Origin: a bacterium
Lineage (GTDB): Bacteria; Armatimonadota; Chthonomonadetes; Chthonomonadales; Chthonomonadaceae
Reading direction: 5' to 3'
DNA length: 49,174 nucleotides
Assembly (NCBI GenBank): GCA_021777995.1
Contig: JAJYCW010000015.1
Span: 1-49,174, forward strand
Shown here: in pieces, positions 24,718 through 33,604 of the stretch
Position numbering within the stretch: the first letter of the stretch is position 1
Layout: each line of letters starts with the position of its first letter
The notes under the pieces: model-generated
Told to the model about the DNA's origin: nothing
What the model saw: the letters and a program-made list of their open reading frames with translations, nothing else
Database searches by the model: none
Program-made: the position numbers and the translations under genes

Positions 24718-26553
24718 ATGTGTGGGATTACCGGATACCTCGGAACATTACCTGCTGTATCGACAGCGATAAATAACCTGAAACGATTGGAATACCGTGG
24801 GTACGACTCGGCTGGCGTGGCATTTATCTCGCCCCAGGGATTGCGCGTTTGTCGTGCCGAGGGACGGATTGTGAACCTTGAATCTGCCATAAAGAACGAG
24901 CAGGCACAATCGTCCGTTGCCATTGCGCACACGCGCTGGGCGACTCACGGCGTACCCTGTGAGGCTAACTCCCATCCGCATCGGGATTGCGCCGGTAATG
25001 TCGCCGTCGTACACAACGGCATCATTGAAAACTACGCGCAGCTCCGTCAGGAATTGACAGCACGCGGCCATTCGTTCTCGTCGGACACCGACACCGAAAC
25101 GTTGGCTCACCTCATTGAGGAACAGCTTGCGAACGCGACACAACCCGACCTCGTTACGGCAGTACGCGATGCGCTCAAACTGGTACACGGTTCCTATGCA
25201 GTTGCCGTTCTATGGGCGGGTATGCCAGATTGCATGGTGGTTGCCCGTCACGATTCCCCGCTTATAATTGGGGTAGGTGACAGCGAGATGCTCATCGCCT
25301 CTGATATCACCGCCGTCATGAAGTATACGCGCGACGTCATAGTGCTGGAAGACGGAGACTGCGCTCTTGTAACGCGCGAGGGAGCCACAATCTGTAATCT
25401 GAACGGTGATCGCGTCAACCGGAACCACCTCTCCGTCGACTGGGACGATACAGCAGCCGAAAAGGGTGGCCACGCGCATTTCATGCTTAAGGAAATATAC
25501 GAGGGCCCCCGCACAGTGCGTGAGACCCTGAGAGGCAGGCTCACACCCGAAGGATTGGTGAACTTGAATGACCTGGGGCTTAGTGCCGAGCGCATAGCCG
25601 CCATCAACCGAGTGTGCCTCATAGGATGTGGTACGGCCTATCATGCTGGTGTGGTAGCACGCCGGTTTTTTGAGCAACTTATCCGGCAGCCGGTGGAAGT
25701 TCACGTTGCAAGCGAGTATAGGTATAGTGATCCTATCCTGGACGAGAACACGCTGGTTGTACTCATATCTCAATCTGGCGAAACCGCAGATACCATGGCG
25801 GCTCTCCGCCTTGCACGAAGTTATAATGCCATCACCCTCGGCGTCGTTAATGTAATTGGCAGTTCGCTCGCCAGGGAAGCCGACGCCAGATTAATAACGC
25901 AGGCAGGTCCCGAGATTGGTGTAGCCTCTACCAAGGCATACCTGGCGCAACTCACCGCACTTACACTGCTAGGGCTCTATCTTGCCGAGCAACGTGCCCC
26001 CGAAACCGCTAGTCTGCAATCGGAAGTTCGACGTGCGTTGAGCTCGCTACCGGAATGGCTAGAGCAGTGCGTGGCTCTTGCACCTCAGATGGATGCCCTC
26101 TCAGCGGTGGTTGCAGAGAGCTCTGGTGTCTTCTTTCTTGGTCGCGGGTACGACTATGCCACAGCGCTTGAGGCCGCGCTCAAACTTAAGGAGATCTCCT
26201 ACCTTCACGCTGAGGCATATCCGGCGGGCGAGATGAAACATGGGCCGCTGGCTCTGGTAGAGCCTGGGGTTACGGTAGTCGGTCTTTGCACTCAGCGAAC
26301 AACCTTCGACAAGATGCTCAGCAACCTGAAGGAGGTCTCTGCGAGGAGCGGTGCCGTAGTTGCGCTCATCCCTAACGGGCAACAGGTTCCCGAGAATGCA
26401 GAGGTGACGATCGAGCTGCCAAAATGTCCGGACGCGCTCATGCCAATGCTCACGATAGTTCCCTTGCAGTTGCTGGCCTACTATGTAGCGTTGCGTCGTG
26501 GCTGCCCTATCGACCAACCTAGAAACCTGGCAAAAAGCGTTACCGTAGAGTAA
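24718..26553 (+). CDS. glmS: Glutamine-fructose-6-phosphate aminotransferase (isomerizing)
   Basis: 611 aa, the normal length. The sequence starts MCGITGYLG, so Cys2 becomes the N-terminal nucleophile of the glutaminase domain (~2-230), with YRGYDSAG and HTRWATHG as active-site motifs. Two SIS isomerase domains follow (CGTAYHAG, then SQSGETADT, then STKAYLAQL), and the C-terminus PRNLAKSVTVE is the family signature. It makes glucosamine-6-phosphate, the first step to UDP-GlcNAc for peptidoglycan and other glycans. TAGGGAG lies eight bases before the ATG. The 75-base leader is too short for a glmS ribozyme, so control is more likely through the DeoR gene upstream. Confidence 0.97.
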   Translation: MCGITGYLGTLPAVSTAINNLKRLEYRGYDSAGVAFISPQGLRVCRAEGRIVNLESAIKNEQAQSSVAIAHTRWATHGVPCEANSHPHRDCAGNVAVVHNGIIENYAQLRQELTARGHSFSSDTDTETLAHLIEEQLANATQPDLVTAVRDALKLVHGSYAVAVLWAGMPDCMVVARHDSPLIIGVGDSEMLIASDITAVMKYTRDVIVLEDGDCALVTREGATICNLNGDRVNRNHLSVDWDDTAAEKGGHAHFMLKEIYEGPRTVRETLRGRLTPEGLVNLNDLGLSAERIAAINRVCLIGCGTAYHAGVVARRFFEQLIRQPVEVHVASEYRYSDPILDENTLVVLISQSGETADTMAALRLARSYNAITLGVVNVIGSSLAREADARLITQAGPEIGVASTKAYLAQLTALTLLGLYLAEQRAPETASLQSEVRRALSSLPEWLEQCVALAPQMDALSAVVAESSGVFFLGRGYDYATALEAALKLKEISYLHAEAYPAGEMKHGPLALVEPGVTVVGLCTQRTTFDKMLSNLKEVSARSGAVVALIPNGQQVPENAEVTIELPKCPDALMPMLTIVPLQLLAYYVALRRGCPIDQPRNLAKSVTVE

Positions 26554-26559
26554 CAGATC

Positions 26560-26602
26560 GCCGCCGCGCACACCATTTCTGATGTCCGCGGCGGCTTTTA
26601 TT
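26560..26602 (+). terminator. Intrinsic terminator of glmS
   Basis: GCCGCCGCG at 26560-26568 pairs with CGCGGCGGC at 26587-26595, a nine-base GC stem, directly followed by TTTTATT. It begins seven bases after the glmS stop. In the other direction it lacks a T-run, so it does not obviously serve the convergent permease gene. Confidence 0.9.
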
Positions 26603-26626
26603 GTGCCCTATGGCAGCGAGATAAGT

Positions 26627-27697
26627 TCAGTTTTTTCTACGCCTGACGGTCTCATCAATCAAAACTGCGAAGAGTATCAATCCACCAGTAACGATCTGCT
26701 GCCAGAACGCTGAGATACCGTGAAGATCCAGCCCCATGTTGATGGTGGCGATGATAAGTGCCCCTATCGCGCTACCAATGATGTTTCCGGTACCGCCAAA
26801 TAGGCTTACCCCACCAACCACCACTGCAGCTATTGCATACAGTTCATACCCCTGCCCGGCAGTAGGCTGTCCGCTTACCAGTTTCGACATCAGGATAATG
26901 GCAGCCAATGCCGAGAGAAGTCCCGAAATGGTGTAAACCCATAGGAGCGTACGCTCTACGTTGATGCCTGCAAGTCGTGCCGCCTCACGGTTGGCGCCCA
27001 CCACATAAACGTGCCGACCAAACAAAGAGCGGCTTAACACAATGTGAGCAGCTACAATGATGAGCAGCGCAATAAATGCTGAGATAGGTATAGGCCCTAT
27101 ATAGCCCATACCTATCATTGTGAACTGGTTCTGCAGTATGTTGTTCCTCACCGCTGCTAGCGGATGGTCTGGGGGTACTGTACCTATTGGCGAACCGTTG
27201 GTTAGCACTTCTGCAAAACCACGAAATGCCCACATGGTTGCCAGGGTGACGATAAAGGGCTGCATACGGAGCTTGGTAATTGCAAGCCCATTGAAGAAGC
27301 CAGCGGCCAGCCCGGCGCCTATTCCCCCAACAACAGCTAGTACCATAGCACCCGATCCAAACCGCTGTACAACCGATGGGCTCATGAGAATACCCGCAGT
27401 GATTACCCCCACAAGCCCCTGAATAGAACCCACTGATAGGTCAATGCCCGCAGTTATGATGACAAATGTCATACCAACGCCAATGATTGAGTAGATCGAA
27501 ACCTGTTGGGCGAGGTTCTGGAACGAATCCAACTGCCTAAAGGTTGGTGTTGTAATTGCCAGCCCCACAAGGATAACCAACAGCACAATTGTTATGCCGG
27601 TATTTGGTCCCATGCGCAACTTCGCTCTCGGCGTCCGATTTTTAATACCCTCTGGAACGGCGGGCACACTGGTTGTTGTTGTGTTTTCGGAATTCAT
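26627..27697 (-). CDS. Sugar-type ABC transporter permease (RbsC family)
   Basis: 356 aa with eight to ten predicted membrane helices after a polar N-terminal tail. FVIITAGIDLSVGSIQGLVGVI, the GFFNGLAITKLRMQPFIVTLATM segment and VVVGGVSLFGGTGNIIGSAIGA are the conserved stretches of the BPD_transp_2 (ribose/xylose/galactose) permeases. It would form the inner-membrane channel for a monosaccharide. It lies 28 bases after the binding-protein gene on the same strand. No ATPase gene (RbsA type) is adjacent, so the energy subunit must be encoded elsewhere or shared. The ribosome binding site is weak (AAGAAA). Confidence 0.92.
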   Translation of the reverse strand: MNSENTTTTSVPAVPEGIKNRTPRAKLRMGPNTGITIVLLVILVGLAITTPTFRQLDSFQNLAQQVSIYSIIGVGMTFVIITAGIDLSVGSIQGLVGVITAGILMSPSVVQRFGSGAMVLAVVGGIGAGLAAGFFNGLAITKLRMQPFIVTLATMWAFRGFAEVLTNGSPIGTVPPDHPLAAVRNNILQNQFTMIGMGYIGPIPISAFIALLIIVAAHIVLSRSLFGRHVYVVGANREAARLAGINVERTLLWVYTISGLLSALAAIILMSKLVSGQPTAGQGYELYAIAAVVVGGVSLFGGTGNIIGSAIGALIIATINMGLDLHGISAFWQQIVTGGLILFAVLIDETVRRRKN

Positions 27698-27725
27698 AGT
27701 TTCTTATTTTACGCGCGCCCTAAGA

Positions 27726-28763
27726 TCAGCCCTTCTTGAAGGAATTTACAGTAACAAGACCGGTAGGTATGGGAATCTTCGGTGGTACAGGCTGCCCATT
27801 AAGATCCTTCACGATGGCATCAACGGTAGTTTTTCCAATTAGGTCTGGAAATTGTATGGCATCCGCTTTCAATGGGCTCGTGCCGGAGGATATGTAGTTC
27901 TGTGCTTCGGGCGTTGCGTCAAAGCCCACGACGGCTACGTTCGTCTTGTTCATTTGCTGCAGAGCCGACAGGGTGCCGAGCGCCACAGGATCGTTTATGC
28001 CAAAAATGACGTTGACGTCAGGATTGGCAGTGAGGAGGTTGGTCGCCTTGTCGACGGCGTTCTCGCGCGTTGCGTTAGGAACGTCCTCATCTGCAACGAT
28101 TTTGATGTTGGGTGCTGCTGCTAAAGCCTCTTTAAAACCGCGAACCCTGTCTTGCACACTAGTGACAGTTTTGAGGTCCAGAATAGCTACCTTGCCACCG
28201 TTCTGTAGCAAGTGCTTGACTACATACTCGCCTACGAGCTTACCGCCCGCCACATTATCGGAGGCTATATGGCTGGTAACCTTGCCACCGTCCGAAGCGA
28301 TATCTGCGGTAAAAACCGGAATTCCAGCGGAATTTGCGGCCTGCACCGCAGATATAATTCCTGCACTATCCACGGGGCAAACGACTATTGCATCCATTTT
28401 CTGAGCGATGAAGTTCTGAACCTGATTGATCTGCTTGTTCAAATCCTTGTCCGCAGATAGGGGCAAAAGCGTCACATGTTCGGCTGCAGCTTCTTTTACC
28501 ATTCCCTGCTTTAGGGCAATATAGAACGGGTCATCCTGAGTAAGCAGGCTAACACCTATGCGGTAATCCTTCTTGGCTGGGGCCGAGGGAATAGCTACAG
28601 CTGGCTCTGCAGGCTCCGGTAATTGTAACGCGGCTGGCTTTGCGCCGGGAGCCAACCCCGCAACAGTCGGTTGAGCACCTTTGTTGGTACAACCAGTGAG
28701 AGCCACAACCGTAACCAGGACGGCTGACAGAACTACGCTATTCCGCCAGGAAGTCGATTGCAT
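27726..28763 (-). CDS. Sugar-binding lipoprotein of an ABC transporter (RbsB-like)
   Basis: 345 aa from the ATG at 28763, chosen because GGAGG stands seven bases upstream and a lipoprotein signal follows (VVLSAVLVTVVALTGC, with the modified Cys at 25). A Pro/Ala-rich linker leads to the type I periplasmic-binding fold. YRIGVSLLTQDDPFY, MDAIVVCPVDSAGI, VTSHIASDNVAGG and VIFGINDPVALG are the usual ligand-contact and hinge segments of ribose/galactose-type binding proteins. It should capture a sugar, or possibly an autoinducer-2-like molecule, outside the inner membrane and hand it to the permease 28 bases downstream. Confidence 0.92.
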   Translation of the reverse strand: MQSTSWRNSVVLSAVLVTVVALTGCTNKGAQPTVAGLAPGAKPAALQLPEPAEPAVAIPSAPAKKDYRIGVSLLTQDDPFYIALKQGMVKEAAAEHVTLLPLSADKDLNKQINQVQNFIAQKMDAIVVCPVDSAGIISAVQAANSAGIPVFTADIASDGGKVTSHIASDNVAGGKLVGEYVVKHLLQNGGKVAILDLKTVTSVQDRVRGFKEALAAAPNIKIVADEDVPNATRENAVDKATNLLTANPDVNVIFGINDPVALGTLSALQQMNKTNVAVVGFDATPEAQNYISSGTSPLKADAIQFPDLIGKTTVDAIVKDLNGQPVPPKIPIPTGLVTVNSFKKG

Positions 28764-29203
28764 AACGAAACCTCCAACTTTGTAATCGTTGCACGTATGG
28801 TAGCATATTGCCAACCAGATTACTCCTAATTCACCACATTGCATACCGGCGTTTACCAAAATTTTTAGTTTTTTGCTCCGCTCTATTCATTGCGCTTGTC
28901 TCGTTACCACAGCTGCATCTCCAACGGCGGCACCTAGACACTGTGGTTGGGACACAATCGGGCACAAGAAATCTCCACAGCCGCACAGCTTTGGTACAAC
29001 GGACTAACTCGCGAAGCGTGCCCAGGCTTCCATGATGGCAGCAAGGCTAATGCTCGTTTACAGTTCTTCAACTACGCACCTCTGACCGCACAGGATATGT
29101 AGACACATTAACTATTTTCCCTCTCACGTCAGCACTGCAGAGTAGAAGGATTACCTTAACAATGGGTGGAATTAGCCCATAACAACACTTACGGAGCTAT
29201 ACA
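28764..29203. other. 440-base divergent intergenic region
   Basis: This gap separates the leftward binding-protein gene from rightward manD. No frame within it has a credible start and family resemblance. I saw a T-rich stretch at 28861-28877 and a small inverted repeat, ATGGG/CCCAT, at 29162-29180, just before the manD ribosome binding site. It should hold the promoters of both flanking genes, but I could not identify any with confidence. Confidence 0.5.
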
Positions 29204-30445
29204 ATGAAGATTACCGAGGTACGGGTTATCGTTACCTGTCCCGACAGGAACTATGTTGCAGTTAAAATCATGACGGATCAACCGGGGCTGTACGGTGTCG
29301 GTGACGCAACTCTTAACGGCCGCGAACTATCGGTAGCAGCAATAATCACGGAGCATATTGCACCGCTACTCATTGGGCGCGACCCTGGGCAGATTGAGGA
29401 CATCTGGCAAACTCTTTACCGAGGATCCTATTGGCGGGGCGGGCCGGTCCAGATGACTGCACTAGCAGGAATAGACATCGCCTTGTGGGATATCAAAGGC
29501 AAAGCTGCGGGCATGCCGGTATATTCGCTATTAGGCGGTCGCACACGTGTGGGCGCGTTGGCATATACTCACGCGAGTGGCAGGGATTTCAAAGAAACAG
29601 AAGATCGTGTACATGGGGCGATCGCCAAAGGATTTAAGGTTGTGCGGGCCCAGGTCGCCATACCAGGCTCTGTAGGAACTTATGGGGTTGGCGGAGGAGG
29701 TTCGGCGGCATCCGTCCTTAGCGAACACCCTGGTGACCTTCATGGAGATGGTGGCCGCATGCCCACTGTTGAAAAGTGGGAGCCATCGCCGTATCTGCGA
29801 ACCATACCAGCACTATTTGACCACCTTAGAGCTGCGGTAGGATTTGAAGTCGAGTTGTTTCACGACGTTCACGAGCGGCTTACCCCCATTCAGGCGGCGC
29901 GTTTGGCTCGTGATCTTGAACCCCATCGCATTCTTTTTCTTGAGGATCCGTTGCGCCCCGAGCACCTTCAAAGCTTCAGGCTCATGCGCGAGCACAGCGT
30001 AACACCTCTGGGCATGGGTGAGTTGTTACACTCCAGGTGGGATTGTCTGCAACTCCTTACGGAACAGTTGATCGATTATATTCGTTGCGACATCGGGCAC
30101 GCTGGCGGTATTACAGAAGCGCGAAAGATAGCGGCAGTGGCAGAAACTTTCCATGTTCAAACTGCCTGGCACGGTCCTGGGGATATCGGCCCCGCTACAC
30201 ATGCTGCCAACGTACATATCGACATATCCGTCCCGAATTTCGGCGTGCAGGAAATGGTATTCTTCGGTGATGCCGTAAACGAAGTGTTTCCCGGTGCTCC
30301 TGTGTTCAGGGACGGGTATCTTAATGTGAGTGATACCCCCGGATTGGGTACCGACATCAATGAAGAGGCAGCGAAGAAATATCCTTATCAGCGAGCATAT
30401 TTGCCAGTTACGCGCCGGGCGGATGGCAGCGTGCTCGACTGGTAG
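29204..30445 (+). CDS. manD: D-mannonate dehydratase (ManD/RspA, enolase superfamily)
   Basis: 413 aa. GGAG lies seven bases before the ATG. Catalytic residues line up with characterised ManD enzymes: Arg148 and Tyr160 in RAQVAIPGSVGTYG at the exact 12-residue spacing, Asp221 and His223 in FHDVHERL, Glu247 in FLEDPLRP, Glu273 in LGMGELLHS, and His323 in TAWHGPGDIGP. Metal is held by Asp221/Glu247/Glu273. The enzyme dehydrates D-mannonate to 2-keto-3-deoxy-D-gluconate in hexuronate breakdown. Some family members have low efficiency or act on D-gluconate. A loop at ~163-190 (GGGGSAASVLSEHPGDLHGDG) seems specific to this protein. A sugar ABC transporter reads away on the other side of the promoter region, which fits sugar-acid use. 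Confidence 0.9.
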   Translation: MKITEVRVIVTCPDRNYVAVKIMTDQPGLYGVGDATLNGRELSVAAIITEHIAPLLIGRDPGQIEDIWQTLYRGSYWRGGPVQMTALAGIDIALWDIKGKAAGMPVYSLLGGRTRVGALAYTHASGRDFKETEDRVHGAIAKGFKVVRAQVAIPGSVGTYGVGGGGSAASVLSEHPGDLHGDGGRMPTVEKWEPSPYLRTIPALFDHLRAAVGFEVELFHDVHERLTPIQAARLARDLEPHRILFLEDPLRPEHLQSFRLMREHSVTPLGMGELLHSRWDCLQLLTEQLIDYIRCDIGHAGGITEARKIAAVAETFHVQTAWHGPGDIGPATHAANVHIDISVPNFGVQEMVFFGDAVNEVFPGAPVFRDGYLNVSDTPGLGTDINEEAAKKYPYQRAYLPVTRRADGSVLDW

Positions 30446-30454
30446 AAAGCAGCA

Positions 30455-32104
30455 ATGGCAGTTTCACAACTCAACGCTCCCAGCACATCAGCCAAACCAT
30501 TTCTAACGCGGCAACAGACGCTGGGCATTCTCCTACTCTGTGCTATTGTTACCGTCGCCCTGTGGTTATCGCAGGTAACCCCGTACCTTAATGTGGCCGA
30601 CGACAGCGGCCGGTATATGGTGCTTGGCGAATCGATAGCGCGCACGGGTGACCTCCGGCTGATTAACGAGGTGACCCGACCACTAGATACGTTGTACCCC
30701 CCTGGTTTCCCAGCGATGATTGCCGCCTGGTTATTGTTAACTGGCGGAAGTCCAGGTTCCGTGGTTATACCGGTAAAGGCGACGCTCCTGGTAATGACCC
30801 TGGCGACGTTGCCGCTCATGTTGATGCTTCTAAGGCGCGCCGGCCTACAACCATGGCTCACAATGTGTACAATGCTGGCCTATGCGGCCTGTCCGGCTGT
30901 AATAGGCTACAGTAACGAGATCATGTCAGACTTGCCGTTACTGGCATTCAGCCTGGCTGCCGTGGCGCTTATTGATACGGAGCGGGAGCCTCCTACTGTG
31001 GCGAAGGTGCTGGCGCTGGTGTTCGCGGTTTTAGCTTTCTCCATGCGTACTAGCGGGGTGGCATTATTCATAGCACTCGCTGTCTACTACCATTGGCGGT
31101 TTGGGCGCAAGTGGGCAGCGGTCGCATGGGGGGTGACACTCATTTCTGCCGGCGTATGGCTATTCCGCAATCATCACATTGCTGCTACCCATCCCTGGAT
31201 GCACTATCCTAGCTACTTGCACCAGTTCACCCTTCGCAACCCAATGAAGATGGACGCGGGCCGTATCCCACTATCACCACTTGGTATCGCATCACGCATG
31301 AAATTCGGCTTCCCGGTATACATAGGAATGATACCAAGAGCGATTCTGTACCTGATGGCACCACCACGTACGCTCTTACTGGGCTTGTTCTACGTGGTGG
31401 CAATCCCACTATGCATTGCGGTTTTAGCAGGCATTGTGCCTGCGTGGCGCCAGGGAATGAAACTCACAGTAGGATTTTCAATCCTTTTCTGGTTGACCGC
31501 TGCAATGTGGCCGTGGCAAAACGCTCGATTTTTATTTCCAATTGTTCCGTTTATGCTGATATTCGCTGCATTGGCCTTCCAACAGGTTCTGGACAAACTA
31601 CCATCCACATCTGCCCGAAAGTTACTTGTTCTGGCGACCTGCTGTCTGTTGTTTGGCTATTATGCAAATGTGCTTGCCAGATCGGTTGAAAGCGAGAAAG
31701 GTGGACACCTCGAAGGATATGCCTTTGGACGAACCGTACCAGAGGGAGGATTTTATGCGGCATGCGCGTGGCTTAAACACAACACGCCGCCCAACACACT
31801 TGTAATGGGCAAACCGGCGTATCTACTGCACCTCTATTCTGGTCACCCTACCACTCAGATTGAGCCCACAAACAATGCGAAGGTGCAAGAAAAGGCATAT
31901 ATGTCGCACCATCACCTGGACTACCTTGTTGAGGACAGCTGGCCGTTCGGATTTGTAACCCACCGGATTCTCGCACCCTATTTTAAGAAATATGGCGATC
32001 ACTGGCGGTTAGTTTGGGAGGACACGCGTTCAGGTGTAAAGGTGTGGCAGAGAGTCCATGCACCTGGTTCACCAGTAGAAACGGGGATGCACACAGTGCG
32101 GTGA
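30455..32104 (+). CDS. GT-C-type membrane glycosyltransferase (PMT/ArnT-like)
   Basis: 549 aa, about nine to eleven membrane helices (LGILLLCAIVTVALWLS, TLLVMTLATLPLMLMLL and others), then a soluble C-terminal domain from ~450. VADDSGRYMVLGESIARTGD in the first external loop provides the acidic residues expected for a polyprenyl-phosphate-sugar-using GT-C enzyme. YPPGFPAMIAAW and RFLFPIVPFMLIF are common in the PMT_2/ArnT-like families. It begins nine bases after manD, so they may share a transcript, though no functional link is evident. It probably transfers a sugar from a lipid carrier on the outer face of the inner membrane. The exact acceptor is unknown. Confidence 0.75.
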   Translation: MAVSQLNAPSTSAKPFLTRQQTLGILLLCAIVTVALWLSQVTPYLNVADDSGRYMVLGESIARTGDLRLINEVTRPLDTLYPPGFPAMIAAWLLLTGGSPGSVVIPVKATLLVMTLATLPLMLMLLRRAGLQPWLTMCTMLAYAACPAVIGYSNEIMSDLPLLAFSLAAVALIDTEREPPTVAKVLALVFAVLAFSMRTSGVALFIALAVYYHWRFGRKWAAVAWGVTLISAGVWLFRNHHIAATHPWMHYPSYLHQFTLRNPMKMDAGRIPLSPLGIASRMKFGFPVYIGMIPRAILYLMAPPRTLLLGLFYVVAIPLCIAVLAGIVPAWRQGMKLTVGFSILFWLTAAMWPWQNARFLFPIVPFMLIFAALAFQQVLDKLPSTSARKLLVLATCCLLFGYYANVLARSVESEKGGHLEGYAFGRTVPEGGFYAACAWLKHNTPPNTLVMGKPAYLLHLYSGHPTTQIEPTNNAKVQEKAYMSHHHLDYLVEDSWPFGFVTHRILAPYFKKYGDHWRLVWEDTRSGVKVWQRVHAPGSPVETGMHTVR

Positions 32105-32154
32105 CCTACACTGAAGCAGTATCGAAAGACGTGATACCGTACCAGTGTAGGTCA
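32102..32154. terminator. Long perfect hairpin between convergent glycosyltransferase and flagellin genes
   Basis: TGACCTACACTG at 32102-32113, which includes the glycosyltransferase stop codon, pairs perfectly over 12 bases with CAGTGTAGGTCA at 32143-32154. A second inner pair, GTATC/GATAC, lies within the loop. The far arm ends 10 bases before the flagellin stop codon. No T-run exists on either side. It resembles the hairpin at 5708-5748 and probably acts in both directions. Confidence 0.6.
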
Positions 32155-32164
32155 GCCACAAAGA

Positions 32165-33604
32165 TTAAGGAAGCAGCTTAGAATAGATTGCTCCCATATT
32201 GTTTGCCACAGAAAGCGCCGCAACACCACTTGCCTGCAGATTCTGCAGATTTGCAAGGTTGGTTGATTCCTGTGCGACATTCACGTCCATTATGGAGGAC
32301 ACTGAGGCTGTTATATTAGTCACCGAATTACTCAGGTAGTTCTGGGTGGCAGTTAAGGTGTCATTCTGGAACCCACCTATCTGTGCATTGTAACTGGTGG
32401 CTTGTGTGAGCGCGGCAGTGGCGATGGCGATCGCATTCGCTGCGCCTTGGCTCGTCGTTACATCAATGTTGGCTAGCGACTGGCCCGAAACCACACCGGT
32501 TCCCAGATTGGAAGCCTGCATATTCTGGAACGAGAAACTCGCTGTTTGCCCAGAGTTCGGCCCTATCTGGAAGGTTGCAGCATTACTAGACACGGATGCG
32601 ACCTTGGCACTGGAGGTAGACGTGCTGTTTCCGCTATTGGTGAGCGTTACGGAATTGCCGTAGGCATCGGTGAGTAGCAGCCCCGAAGTCCCTGACTGCA
32701 CCCCTCCGGTGAAGGTGACTGTCGCGGCCTGCACACTCCCATTGATCTGCGTCATAGCTGTAACGGTAGCAACCGCATTGCTGCCGTTAACCGATGCGCC
32801 CGAGCCTCCGGTGATAAGACTGCTCGTTTCCGACTCGTTAATGCCGAAGTTACTGCCATAGTTCACCTGATTAAGAACAACTTTGCCTCCGCTGAACGAT
32901 GCGGTGACCCCTGTTTGGCTGGACGCGCTATTGATGCTGTCAAGCATAGTCTGCACAGTCTGGCCGGCCGAGACGTTGATTGACTGCCCGTTGATCGTTA
33001 CCGTTCCGCTTGTAAGCATGACAGTGCTGACACTGGAATAGGTCGTAGATCCCGTAACTACCGCAGCAGTGGCTGCGCTGGTCACCGTTAGCGTGGCCGC
33101 ACCCGTTTGAGACACACCACCATCGAATGTACCGCCGATTACGACGTTGCTCACCGTATTTGGTGCGGTTACGGATGCACTTGTTCCAATCGATCCGTTT
33201 AACAGATTGTTGCTTCCGTAGTAGGTATTGTTGGCGATGTTGTTCAACGATGCCAGCGCCTGTGTGATCGAGGCCTGATCAACGCCGGCATTTGCGCTGT
33301 TGCTTTGAGCATCAAGCGCGCTGGTTTTAATGTTCTGTATGAGCGTCGTTATCTGCGTAACCGCCCCAGAGGCGGTCTTCATCATGTTATTAGCGTCCTG
33401 AACGTTGGAGATCGCCTGATTCATACCATCAATTTGTGATTGCAAACCTGTAGCAATCATATAACCCGATGGGTTGTCCGACGGCGAGTTGATCTGCAGG
33501 CCAGTGCTAAGTCGTTGAACCGACTGTGCAATCGCCTGGTTAGTCTGTCCCAGGTAATAGTTGGCCACCATTGCGTTCAGGTTATTCAAGAGCGAAAAAT
33601 CCAT
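32165..33604 (-). CDS. Flagellin
   Basis: 479 aa. The start is the ATG at 33604 (MDFSLLNNLNAMVANYYL), preceded by GGAGGGGGG; longer frames from 33667 would run through that site. Residues ~1-135 form the flagellin N-terminal D0/D1 region (RLSTGLQINSPSDNPSGYMIATGL, then ISNVQDANNMMKTASGAV). The C-terminal ~90 residues form the matching D0/D1 (NYLSNSVTNITASVSSIMDVNVAQE). The middle is rich in Ser/Thr/Gly/Ala with a Flagellin_IN-like repeat (TVTINGQSINVSAGQTVQTML). It would polymerise into the flagellar filament. No other flagellar gene is in the window, and the neighbours are unrelated. I saw no sigma-28-type promoter upstream. Confidence 0.93.
   Translation of the reverse strand: MDFSLLNNLNAMVANYYLGQTNQAIAQSVQRLSTGLQINSPSDNPSGYMIATGLQSQIDGMNQAISNVQDANNMMKTASGAVTQITTLIQNIKTSALDAQSNSANAGVDQASITQALASLNNIANNTYYGSNNLLNGSIGTSASVTAPNTVSNVVIGGTFDGGVSQTGAATLTVTSAATAAVVTGSTTYSSVSTVMLTSGTVTINGQSINVSAGQTVQTMLDSINSASSQTGVTASFSGGKVVLNQVNYGSNFGINESETSSLITGGSGASVNGSNAVATVTAMTQINGSVQAATVTFTGGVQSGTSGLLLTDAYGNSVTLTNSGNSTSTSSAKVASVSSNAATFQIGPNSGQTASFSFQNMQASNLGTGVVSGQSLANIDVTTSQGAANAIAIATAALTQATSYNAQIGGFQNDTLTATQNYLSNSVTNITASVSSIMDVNVAQESTNLANLQNLQASGVAALSVANNMGAIYSKLLP

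Noticed and set aside
25210..25773. 187-residue leftward open frame
   Set aside because: Antisense within glmS, whose motifs run through the same stretch.
28861..29160. tRNA gene in the gap before manD
   Set aside because: No T-loop consensus or cloverleaf pairing could be built.
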